This document shows positions 6,444 through 11,834 of a stretch of DNA of 11,834 bases, piece after piece (positions within the stretch are counted from its first letter, which is position 1; each line of letters begins with the position of its first letter). Made by a program: the position numbers and the translations under genes. This stretch comes from Flavobacteriales bacterium (GTDB taxonomy: Bacteria > Bacteroidota > Bacteroidia > Flavobacteriales > BACL11). The notes under the pieces are model-generated. The model made no database searches. It was not told the DNA's origin and saw only the letters and a program-made list of their open reading frames with translations. Location: assembly GCA_002730985.1 (NCBI GenBank), contig PCBP01000022.1, forward strand, positions 1 to 11,834, in the 5' to 3' direction.

Positions 6444-7109
6444 TTATTCAGAAGCAGGAGTGTCAGCAGTAGGAGTATTAGCACCTTCTGCACCTTCTGC
6501 ACCTTCTGCACCTTCTGCACCTTCTGCACCTTCTGCACCTTCTTCCTCTTCAACTTCCTCAATGGCTGCTCTAGCAGTTTTAACTCCAACTACAACAGAA
6601 TTTAAAGGTGCTAAAAACTCAACCCCTTCAATCTCAACATCTTTTATATAAATAAACATCCCAATTTTTAAATGCTCAATATTTATAGTAATTGCATCAG
6701 GCAAATTAGCTACTAATCCTTTTGTAATAATTTTTGGTCTTCTAAACATTAAATTCCCCCCATTTTTTACACCAATAGCAACACCTTCTAAAATAACTGG
6801 AAGTGATACTTTAATTGGCTTTTCATCAAATACCTCTAAGAAATCAATGTGCAGAATTTTTTCACTTACTGGATGAAATTGAATATCCTGCATTATAGCC
6901 TGAGTTTTAGAGCCATTGATATCTAACTCAACTATAAAAGTGTCTGGAGTATATACGAGTTTTCTAAAGTCATTTTCATGAGCATAGAAAATCACTTGCT
7001 TTTCTCCCCCGTAAAGCACACATGGTACATTACCCTGATTTCTTAACGCACGAGTGCTAGTTTTCCCAACATTCTGTCTTTCTTTTACGCTAATTGCTAG
7101 TGTTTTCAT
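6444..7109 (-). CDS. rplY: 50S ribosomal protein L25/general stress protein Ctc
   Basis: 221 residues. Residues 1-92 are the L25 5S rRNA-binding domain (SVKERQNVGKTSTRALRNQGNVPCVLYG, then FHPVSEKILHIDFLEV). Residues 93-180 are the beta-rich C-terminal domain of the long Ctc form (PIKVSLPVILEGVAIGVKNGG, PDAITINIEHL). Residues 184-190 are Glu-rich and run into a low-complexity tail of (Glu-)Gly-Ala-Glu repeats to about residue 210, then a Thr/Ala/Pro end. Long L25 proteins of Bacteroidota often end in an acidic tail, but here it is built from seven identical 9-bp DNA units. It is 27 nt downstream of prs and 3 nt before pth, so it is co-transcribed. Confidence 0.95.
   Translation of the reverse strand: MKTLAISVKERQNVGKTSTRALRNQGNVPCVLYGGEKQVIFYAHENDFRKLVYTPDTFIVELDINGSKTQAIMQDIQFHPVSEKILHIDFLEVFDEKPIKVSLPVILEGVAIGVKNGGNLMFRRPKIITKGLVANLPDAITINIEHLKIGMFIYIKDVEIEGVEFLAPLNSVVVGVKTARAAIEEVEEEEGAEGAEGAEGAEGAEGAEGANTPTADTPASE
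6481..6543. repeat. Seven perfect tandem copies of a 9-bp unit inside rplY
   Basis: The unit GCACCTTCT (plus strand) is repeated seven times without a mismatch. On the coding strand it reads GAA GGT GCA units, giving an EGA repeat at residues 190-210 of L25. Because the unit is 9 bp, slippage changes length by three residues and keeps the frame. Confidence 0.97.
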
Positions 7110-7136
7110 TATTTATTTAAATTTAGTTAATAGTCT

Positions 7137-8078
7137 TTATTTATTGTTGCTTTTCCACGTTGCGCTAATTGAATCATTAGCAACAACAGCTTGAATAGTC
7201 TTTGCAAGGAAAGGTGCCACGGAAATCTCTCTTACTTTTGGGCTATTATGAATATTAGGGATAGTATCCGTAATTACTAACTCCGTAATATTTGATTGAT
7301 CCAAGCGACTATAAGCCTCTCCTGATAGAATCCCGTGGGTACAATATGCTCTAACGCTAGTTGCTCCATTTTCAATCATTAAATCAGCAGCTTTAGTAAG
7401 TGTCCCTGCAGTATCTACCATGTCATCAATAATAACTACATCTTTTCCACTTACATCTCCAAGCACCTTCATCTCGCCAATTTCATTAGCTTTTGCTCTT
7501 TCTTTATAACAAATTACCACTCCAGAATTTAATAACTTTGAATAGACATTCGCTCTTTTACTACCTCCCATATCAGGAGAAGCGATAATTAAATTGTTTA
7601 AATTCAAGCTTTTAATATCATCTACAAAAAGCTCAGATGCATATAAATGATCAACAGGAACTTCAAAGAAGCCTTGAATTTGATCGGCATGCAAATCAAT
7701 TGTCATTATTCTATTTACTCCGGAAGATGTAAGTAAATTTGAGACTAGCTTAGCTCCTATTGGGACTCTTGGCTTGCCCTTTTTATCTTGCCTAGCATAA
7801 CCAAAATAAGGCATTACTGCAATAATATTAGCAGCAGAAGCTCTTTTTGCAGCATCAATCATAAGTAATAGTTCAAATAAATTATCTGATGGAGGTATGG
7901 TAGATTGTATTAAAAAAACATCCGAACCCCTAACTGTTTCATCAAAAGAAGGCTCAAATTCTCCATCAGAAAATCTAACAATTGATGAACTACTTATATT
8001 AGAACCAAAGCTTTTAGCAATTCTATCTGCTAAATGTTTTGTGTTTCTACCTGTAAAAAATTTAACTGATCTATTCAT
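7137..8078 (-). CDS. prs: ribose-phosphate pyrophosphokinase
   Basis: 313 residues, typical class I PRPP synthetase. It makes PRPP from ribose 5-phosphate and ATP for purine, pyrimidine, His, Trp and NAD synthesis. Visible signatures are FSDGE (36-40), YARQDKKGKPRVPIGAK (94-110), the DLHADQIQGFF block with catalytic H130, the flexible-loop K192/R194 in YKERAK, and the PRPP-binding loop VVIIDDMVDTAGT (214-226). All key residues are present. First gene of prs-rplY-pth, with a TAnnTTTG box just upstream. Divergent from tRNA-Leu. Confidence 0.97.
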   Translation of the reverse strand: MNRSVKFFTGRNTKHLADRIAKSFGSNISSSSIVRFSDGEFEPSFDETVRGSDVFLIQSTIPPSDNLFELLLMIDAAKRASAANIIAVMPYFGYARQDKKGKPRVPIGAKLVSNLLTSSGVNRIMTIDLHADQIQGFFEVPVDHLYASELFVDDIKSLNLNNLIIASPDMGGSKRANVYSKLLNSGVVICYKERAKANEIGEMKVLGDVSGKDVVIIDDMVDTAGTLTKAADLMIENGATSVRAYCTHGILSGEAYSRLDQSNITELVITDTIPNIHNSPKVREISVAPFLAKTIQAVVANDSISATWKSNNK

Positions 8079-8104
8079 AATTAAACCTTGTTAAAAAAGG
8101 GATG

Positions 8105-8112
8105 CAAATATA
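8105..8112 (-). promoter_or_regulatory. -7 box of the prs-rplY-pth operon
   Basis: TATATTTG on the minus strand is an exact TAnnTTTG, 26 nt upstream of the prs ATG at 8078, predicting a leader of roughly 20 nt. The -33 region has only a T-run, no clean TTG. Confidence 0.5.
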
Positions 8113-8182
8113 CACTTTACTGTATAAAAACCCTAAAAAATTTATTTTTTAGATAAATGTAATAAAAATTGGGGCAAACTAC

Positions 8183-8190
8183 TATTTTTG
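8183..8190 (+). promoter_or_regulatory. -7 box of tRNA-Leu
   Basis: TATTTTTG matches TAnnTTTG exactly and ends 10 nt before the tRNA 5' end at 8201. No TTG at the usual -33 spacing. It is back to back with the prs box, the two being about 70 bp apart. Confidence 0.5.
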
Positions 8191-8200
8191 CAGACAACTT

Positions 8201-8282
8201 GCCCAGGTGGCGGAATTGGTAGACGCGTTGGTCTCAAACACCAATGGTGCAAACCGTGCCGGTTCGATTCCGGCTCTGGGCA
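8201..8282 (+). tRNA. tRNA-Leu(CAA)
   Basis: 82-nt class II tRNA with long variable arm. The acceptor stem is GCCCAGG/TCTGGGC (last pair G-U) with discriminator A, the leucine identity base. The D-arm GGCGGAATTGGTAGACGC is typical of tRNA-Leu. The anticodon stem TTGGT/ACCAA encloses loop CTCAAAC with anticodon CAA at 8235-8237. The T-arm is GCCGG-TTCGATT-CCGGC. CCA is not encoded. Confidence 0.97.
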
Positions 8283-8287
8283 CTAAA

Positions 8288-8309
8288 ACAGGGGAAACCC
8301 TGTCTTTTT
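8288..8309 (+). terminator. Rho-independent terminator of tRNA-Leu
   Basis: Stem ACAGGG (8288-8293) / CCCTGT (8298-8303), four-base loop GAAA (a stable GNRA-type loop), then C and five T. It follows the tRNA 3' end by 5 nt. The downstream dCMP deaminase gene therefore needs read-through or its own promoter. Confidence 0.85.
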
Positions 8310-8342
8310 ATTATCAACGGCTTATTGTCTTGAGAATATAAA

Positions 8343-8774
8343 ATGATAATTGAAAAACAAGAAAAATATGACAGAGCGTATCTGAGAATGGCGCTGGAAT
8401 GGGCTAAATTATCCCACTGTAAACGTAAAAAAGTTGGCGCACTTATTGTAAAAAATCAGATGATCATCTCTGACGGCTATAATGGCACTCCTTCAGGATT
8501 TGAAAACTGCTGTGAAGATGAAAAAGGAGAAACAAAATGGTATGTACTACATGCTGAAGCAAATGCTATACTAAAGACTGCTAGCTCTGCACATAATTGT
8601 CGTGGAGGGACGCTATACTTAACTATGTCCCCTTGTAAAGATTGTAGTAAATTAGTACATCAAGCTGGAATCTCACGCCTTGTTTATCTCAATAAATATT
8701 CTGATACATCTGGAATAAATTTTTTGACAGAGGCAGGCGTTGAAGTTTTAGAATTTGATAAAGATAAGCTATAA
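8343..8774 (+). CDS. dCMP deaminase family protein (deoxycytidylate deaminase)
   Basis: 143 residues with the zinc-dependent cytidine-deaminase fold. HAEANAI (70-76) gives the zinc ligand H70 and proton shuttle E72. SPCKDC (96-101) gives C98 and C101. The segment GYNGTPSGFENC (45-56) is characteristic of dCMP deaminases rather than cytidine or tRNA-adenosine deaminases. The predicted reaction is dCMP to dUMP plus ammonia, supplying thymidylate synthesis. ComEB of Bacillus is a relative, but a competence role is not implied. No recognisable -7 box lies in the 33 bases between the tRNA-Leu terminator and the ATG. It abuts the S41 protease gene (TAAATG, no gap). Confidence 0.9.
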   Translation: MIIEKQEKYDRAYLRMALEWAKLSHCKRKKVGALIVKNQMIISDGYNGTPSGFENCCEDEKGETKWYVLHAEANAILKTASSAHNCRGGTLYLTMSPCKDCSKLVHQAGISRLVYLNKYSDTSGINFLTEAGVEVLEFDKDKL

Positions 8775-10295
8775 ATGAAAAATCTTCAGCCACTAATCTA
8801 TGCAATCCTTATAGCAATTGGGATGTATCTCGGAAGCTTAAATAATATCTACCAAATATCAGTCGATAGTAAAATAAATAATATCCTGCAAATAATACAT
8901 GAGCACTATGTAGATAGTGTGAATTATACCACATTCGAAAATGATGCCATCAATTCTATCTTAAATGAACTTGACCCTCATTCCTCGTACATATCAATAA
9001 AAAATGTTAAAGCCGTAGAAGAAGACATGCAAGGAAGTTTTAGCGGAATTGGTGTGGAATTCAATATTATTAAAGATAGTATCGTAGTAGTGTCACCCAT
9101 TTCAGGTGGTCCATCAGAAAAACTAGGGATACAATCGGGAGACAGAATAATAAGTGTAGAAAAAGAAAATGTTGCCAGCATAGGTATAAAAAATGATGGA
9201 GTAATTAAACGCTTAAGAGGAGAAAAAGGCAGTACTGTAAACATTATTATAAAAAGAAGAGGCCAAGATGATCTCATCCCATATTCAATATTAAGAGATG
9301 ATATTCCCTTGCATAGTATAGATGCTGGTATCATACTAAATAATGATATTGCTTACATAAAAATAAACCGATTTGCTGCTACAACTTATGAAGAAATGAT
9401 GGAAAAAGTAACTGACCTTCAAACAAAAGGAATGCAAAAAATCATCCTTGATTTTAGAGGAAATCCAGGAGGATACCTGCATATTGCCAATCAAATATGT
9501 GATGAATTCTTAAAGTTAGGTGAGCTAATTGTATTTACTGAAGGAAGAAACAGGCGTAAACAAGAAACCTTTGCAACACAAAATGGCTCATTAGAAAATA
9601 TAGACGTTATTGCGCTCATTAATGAGGGTTCCGCATCAGCATCAGAAATTGTATCTGGAGCATTACAAGATAATGACAGAGGGACGGTAATAGGCAGGAG
9701 ATCGTTCGGGAAAGGATTAGTGCAAGAACAAATTTCCTTAAATGACGGCTCAATAATGCGATTAACAACACAAAGATATTACACTCCAAGTGGAAGATGT
9801 ATACAAAAAAATTATGGAAAAGATGTGAAAAATTACTACCTTGAACAATACACCAGAAGCGACACATCAGAATATTATCCTGATAGCCTAAAGTACACAA
9901 CAAAGAAGGGAAGAATTGTATATGGAGGAGGGGGCATTACTCCTGATATAATTATTGAACGAGATACTAATGTGAATTACCTGAAAATAAATAAAATGAT
10001 GAGTAAGGGCTGGATAAATGAATTCTGTTTTGAGGAAAGTGAACTTTTAAGAAAACAAAACTTAAACACATACAAACAAATAAAAACAGCTAATATTTAT
10101 ACCAATTTTAAACAATACCTGAGACAGAAAGACAGCCAGTTTGAACTTATATTAGGCCATACTGAGCTTAAGTATTTAAAGAACTTACTCTTAGCTACTA
10201 TTTCAAGAAACTTATGGGATAACGATATTTATTATGAGATATTAAGCCAAGAAGATGAATATATAAAAAGAGCCATAAATGAATTTGAAAAATAG
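8775..10295 (+). CDS. S41 family carboxy-terminal processing peptidase (CtpA-like)
   Basis: 506 residues. Residues 5-22 are a hydrophobic signal anchor or signal peptide, so the enzyme works in the periplasm. Residues 32-80 are the helical N-terminal part (LNELDPHSSYIS), and a PDZ domain lies at about 86-165 (GSFSGIGVEF ... GGPSEKLGIQSGDRIISVE). The S41 catalytic domain is at about 185-395: LDFRGNPGG (225-233), EGSASASEIVSGALQDN and RRSFGKGLVQEQ. By the spacing of B. subtilis CtpB (S-25-K-4-Q), the triad is S288, K313 and Q317. PSGRCIQKNYG and GGGITPDIII are also family blocks. The last roughly 100 residues form a helical C-terminal extension. Substrate unknown. It abuts the dCMP deaminase gene and is probably co-transcribed with it. 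No hairpin terminator is visible in the 49 bp before the convergent gene. Confidence 0.93.
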   Translation: MKNLQPLIYAILIAIGMYLGSLNNIYQISVDSKINNILQIIHEHYVDSVNYTTFENDAINSILNELDPHSSYISIKNVKAVEEDMQGSFSGIGVEFNIIKDSIVVVSPISGGPSEKLGIQSGDRIISVEKENVASIGIKNDGVIKRLRGEKGSTVNIIIKRRGQDDLIPYSILRDDIPLHSIDAGIILNNDIAYIKINRFAATTYEEMMEKVTDLQTKGMQKIILDFRGNPGGYLHIANQICDEFLKLGELIVFTEGRNRRKQETFATQNGSLENIDVIALINEGSASASEIVSGALQDNDRGTVIGRRSFGKGLVQEQISLNDGSIMRLTTQRYYTPSGRCIQKNYGKDVKNYYLEQYTRSDTSEYYPDSLKYTTKKGRIVYGGGGITPDIIIERDTNVNYLKINKMMSKGWINEFCFEESELLRKQNLNTYKQIKTANIYTNFKQYLRQKDSQFELILGHTELKYLKNLLLATISRNLWDNDIYYEILSQEDEYIKRAINEFEK

Positions 10296-10344
10296 CTGGC
10301 CATGGAAATGTTAAACTAAAATATCTCTTTACTAATCAACTACA

Positions 10345-11229
10345 TTAGCTGCGTTTTATCAGTATGTAATTTTTATATTCAAATAATCTATGTCTTGTAA
10401 GCTTTTCAATAGCGTAGAGCACTCTATCTTTAAGCTTCATATTAGAAGTTGAAGGGTTATAGTGGAAATGCCAATCTTTGTTTTTAATTGCGTTTTTCAT
10501 AAACTTAGGATGATGTCCATTATAAATCTCCAATTTGTCTACAAGATTAAAATCAAATGGATTGTTATTTGTTTCTCTTTCTATCCAATTATCAGAGTGC
10601 CAAAATCGTTTAAAATAATTAGATTTCTTCTTCATTAATTTTGGGTGACGAGAATAAGAATAATGAAACACCTTGGCTTTGGTTTTTATTACTTTTAATT
10701 TTTTTCCATTTCTGTTTCCTGTGTATTTTCTGAATCCTTGAGAATCTCTATAGGATAAAATTTTTCTGTGATTTTTAAATGCTCTAATCTCAAATCTATG
10801 TGTCCGCCTAGTATTTCTTATATGATTATAGTCTCCCCAAAAATGTAAAAAAGGGAAAAGCACCCCATCAATCTCATCTTTAGAATCCGCATACTTAATA
10901 CATTCAAGTATCTCATCTCTAGAGCTCTCCATTAACACTTCATCTGCTTGTAAATGTATAAGCCAATCGCCTGTTGCTTTTCTAATTCCAATATTTGCTT
11001 GCTCTGCAAAAAGCTTGCCTCCGATTCTTAATGAGGGGTCCCAAATACTATCTATGATTTTTATCTTAACCTCTCCTAATTCTTCTATAGCCCTTCTTGT
11101 TCTATCTCTAGAATCACCAACTACCACAATTAACTCATCTACTATTGGCAATAAGGATTTGATTGATTCGATAAAAGGGTATTGATATTCAAACCCATTT
11201 CTTACATATGTAAATCCAGTTATAATCAT
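10345..11229 (-). CDS. GT2-type glycosyltransferase
   Basis: 294 residues, no signal peptide or membrane helix, so cytosolic or peripheral. The N-terminus has the GT-A nucleotide-sugar fold pattern: TGFTYVRNGFEYQYPFIESIKSLLPIVDELIVVVGDSRDRT, with D39/D42 in DSRDRT, then ATGDWLIHLQADE (85-97), whose QADE replaces the usual DxD metal-binding motif in the expected position after the WLIHL strand. The C-terminal half is rich in basic and aromatic residues (HYSYSRHPKLMKKKSNYFKRFW). This fits GT2 enzymes of polysaccharide, lipooligosaccharide or glycoprotein assembly. The acceptor is unknown, and no other sugar gene lies in the window. It is monocistronic as seen here, with a -7 box very close to the start. 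Confidence 0.82.
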   Translation of the reverse strand: MIITGFTYVRNGFEYQYPFIESIKSLLPIVDELIVVVGDSRDRTRRAIEELGEVKIKIIDSIWDPSLRIGGKLFAEQANIGIRKATGDWLIHLQADEVLMESSRDEILECIKYADSKDEIDGVLFPFLHFWGDYNHIRNTRRTHRFEIRAFKNHRKILSYRDSQGFRKYTGNRNGKKLKVIKTKAKVFHYSYSRHPKLMKKKSNYFKRFWHSDNWIERETNNNPFDFNLVDKLEIYNGHHPKFMKNAIKNKDWHFHYNPSTSNMKLKDRVLYAIEKLTRHRLFEYKNYILIKRS

Positions 11230-11243
11230 AATCTAGAATTCTT

Positions 11244-11251
11244 CAAAAGTA
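11244..11251 (-). promoter_or_regulatory. -7 box of the glycosyltransferase gene
   Basis: TACTTTTG on the minus strand is an exact TAnnTTTG, 14 nt upstream of the ATG at 11229, implying a leader of under 10 nt. A TTG lies 24 nt further upstream, just beyond the usual spacing. Confidence 0.45.
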
Positions 11252-11357
11252 AAGATACCAAACCATTTCTATAGACAATCTATTAAATAAATATTTTATA
11301 TCTTTCATGGCATATTGAAGCTCCTATTTATATTTAAGGAATGAAGAAAAAACTAAA

Positions 11358-11555
11358 ATGAAATACTGGAAATTATTAGGACATGAGAGTGAACCAAAAG
11401 GGATAGGAAAGATTATGTCTATATGTTTGTTTATAGTACTTCTAAATGGTTACCTTCTTGAAGGGTTCATTGATCATTATGTACTAGACATCATATCATA
11501 CACTTGTGTTGGTGTGTTTTTTATACTACTTGTGTACAATTTTATTAGAAAATAA
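11358..11555 (+). CDS. Hypothetical two-helix small membrane protein
   Basis: 65 residues; I do not recognise a family. Residues 1-16 are polar and basic (MKYWKLLGHESEPKGIG), followed by two hydrophobic stretches at about 18-34 (KIMSICLFIVLLNGYLLEG) and 43-61 (LDIISYTCVGVFFILLVYN), ending in FIRK. A two-helix inner-membrane protein with a short loop (FIDHYV) is predicted, with positive charges at both ends. An ATG at 11341 opens a six-codon mini-ORF whose TGA overlaps this ATG as ATGA. The next gene starts 11 nt after the stop, so they may be co-transcribed. Real coding is likely but unproven. Confidence 0.6.
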   Translation: MKYWKLLGHESEPKGIGKIMSICLFIVLLNGYLLEGFIDHYVLDIISYTCVGVFFILLVYNFIRK

Positions 11556-11566
11556 AGATTTGTAAT

Positions 11567-11834
11567 ATGTTAGAAATTCTATTTAGTATATCATTTTCGT
11601 TATTTGGAGGAAGTATCATTGATACAAAACTTAAACATCACAAATATGAAAAAGAGAACTATAAAGAGGTTTTTTATTTAAAAAATAAAGAATCTGTTAA
11701 CACATATTGTGTTAAACATTCTAGAATAGAAAATATTCAGAAAAAGAAATATCGTAGTCATAATGGGTTAGAAGAAACCAAATATAAAGTTACAGTAAAC
11801 TGTATAAAGGATAATTATATGTCAAAAAATAATA
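11567..11834 (+). CDS. Hypothetical protein, 3'-truncated by window edge
   Basis: An open frame from ATG 11567 runs to the window end without a stop (89 codons visible). Residues 1-17 are hydrophobic (MLEILFSISFSLFGGSI), followed by a lysine/tyrosine/asparagine-rich hydrophilic segment with scattered Cys (C48, C79) and KHHKYEKENYKEVFYLKN. A membrane anchor or weak signal sequence with a cytosolic or exported basic domain is possible. No family is recognised. It lies 11 nt after the 65-residue membrane protein gene, which suggests a joint unit. A chance open frame of 268 bases is possible in such AT-rich DNA, though the stop codons favoured by this composition make it less likely. Confidence 0.55.
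   Translation, partial: MLEILFSISFSLFGGSIIDTKLKHHKYEKENYKEVFYLKNKESVNTYCVKHSRIENIQKKKYRSHNGLEETKYKVTVNCIKDNYMSKNN

Noticed and set aside
6481..6543. CRISPR or regulatory-repeat interpretation of the tandem array
   Set aside because: The units are 9 bp, directly adjacent with no spacers, and stay in frame within a coding gene.
6424..6651. Plus-strand open frame rich in APS repeats over the rplY tail
   Set aside because: It is the antisense reading of the 9-bp repeat inside rplY and has no family features; repeat DNA naturally keeps several frames open.
10296..10344. Hairpin between the convergent S41 protease and glycosyltransferase genes
   Set aside because: Only a 5-bp CTAAT/ATTAG pairing could be found, with no GC stem and no T-run, so no terminator is claimed.
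1..11834. Mobile element, phage or defence island
   Set aside because: Three tRNA genes could be integration sites, but no integrase, transposase, direct repeat of a tRNA end, or defence-type gene is visible.

Overview
The window looks like chromosomal DNA of a low-GC Bacteroidota, most likely a marine member of the Flavobacteriales. The strongest signs are a type IX secretion pair (a CHU_C/SprB-repeat surface protein directly followed by a PorP/SprF partner), the core order prs - rplY(ctc-type) - pth, a methylmalonyl-CoA epimerase, a lack of clear Shine-Dalgarno sites, and repeated copies of the Bacteroidota -7 promoter box TAnnTTTG just upstream of genes. I see no IS element, integrase, CRISPR array or phage gene.

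Layout. 1-2495 (+): the 3' part of an Acg-like nitroreductase gene cut by the window edge, then a PaaK-like AMP-forming ligase 4 nt later. A strong hairpin terminator follows, and then a CAU-anticodon tRNA on the minus strand. 2685-3317 (+): a HAD-IA phosphatase gene whose 3' end overlaps the oppositely oriented mce gene by 41 bp. 3277-8078 (-): a continuous co-directional run, read from right to left as prs, rplY, pth, tRNA-Cys, SprB-repeat/CHU_C protein, porP/sprF, mce. Small gaps and TAnnTTTG boxes suggest at least three promoters (prs, tRNA-Cys, CHU_C gene). 8201-10295 (+): tRNA-Leu(CAA) with its own terminator, then dCMP deaminase abutting a membrane-anchored S41 (CtpA-like) protease. 10345-11229 (-): a GT2 glycosyltransferase. 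11358-11834 (+): a 65-residue two-helix membrane protein and the 5' part of an unrecognised gene running off the window end.

How the genes work together. prs makes PRPP for nucleotide synthesis. rplY and pth serve translation (5S rRNA-binding protein; rescue of peptidyl-tRNA), as do the three tRNAs. dCMP deaminase feeds dUMP/dTTP synthesis. The CHU_C protein is probably a small T9SS-exported surface protein that depends on the PorP/SprF-like protein encoded next to it. mce belongs to the propionyl-CoA/methylmalonyl-CoA route and seems only to be co-transcribed with them.

There is no gene-free stretch above 300 bases. The largest gap is 11230-11357 (128 bases), which holds only the glycosyltransferase promoter candidate and a possible six-codon mini-ORF. 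Most of the window is ordinary core genome. The least explained parts are the nitroreductase/PaaK-like pair at the left edge and the small-protein pair at the right edge. I found nothing I can defend as a new defence or mobile system.
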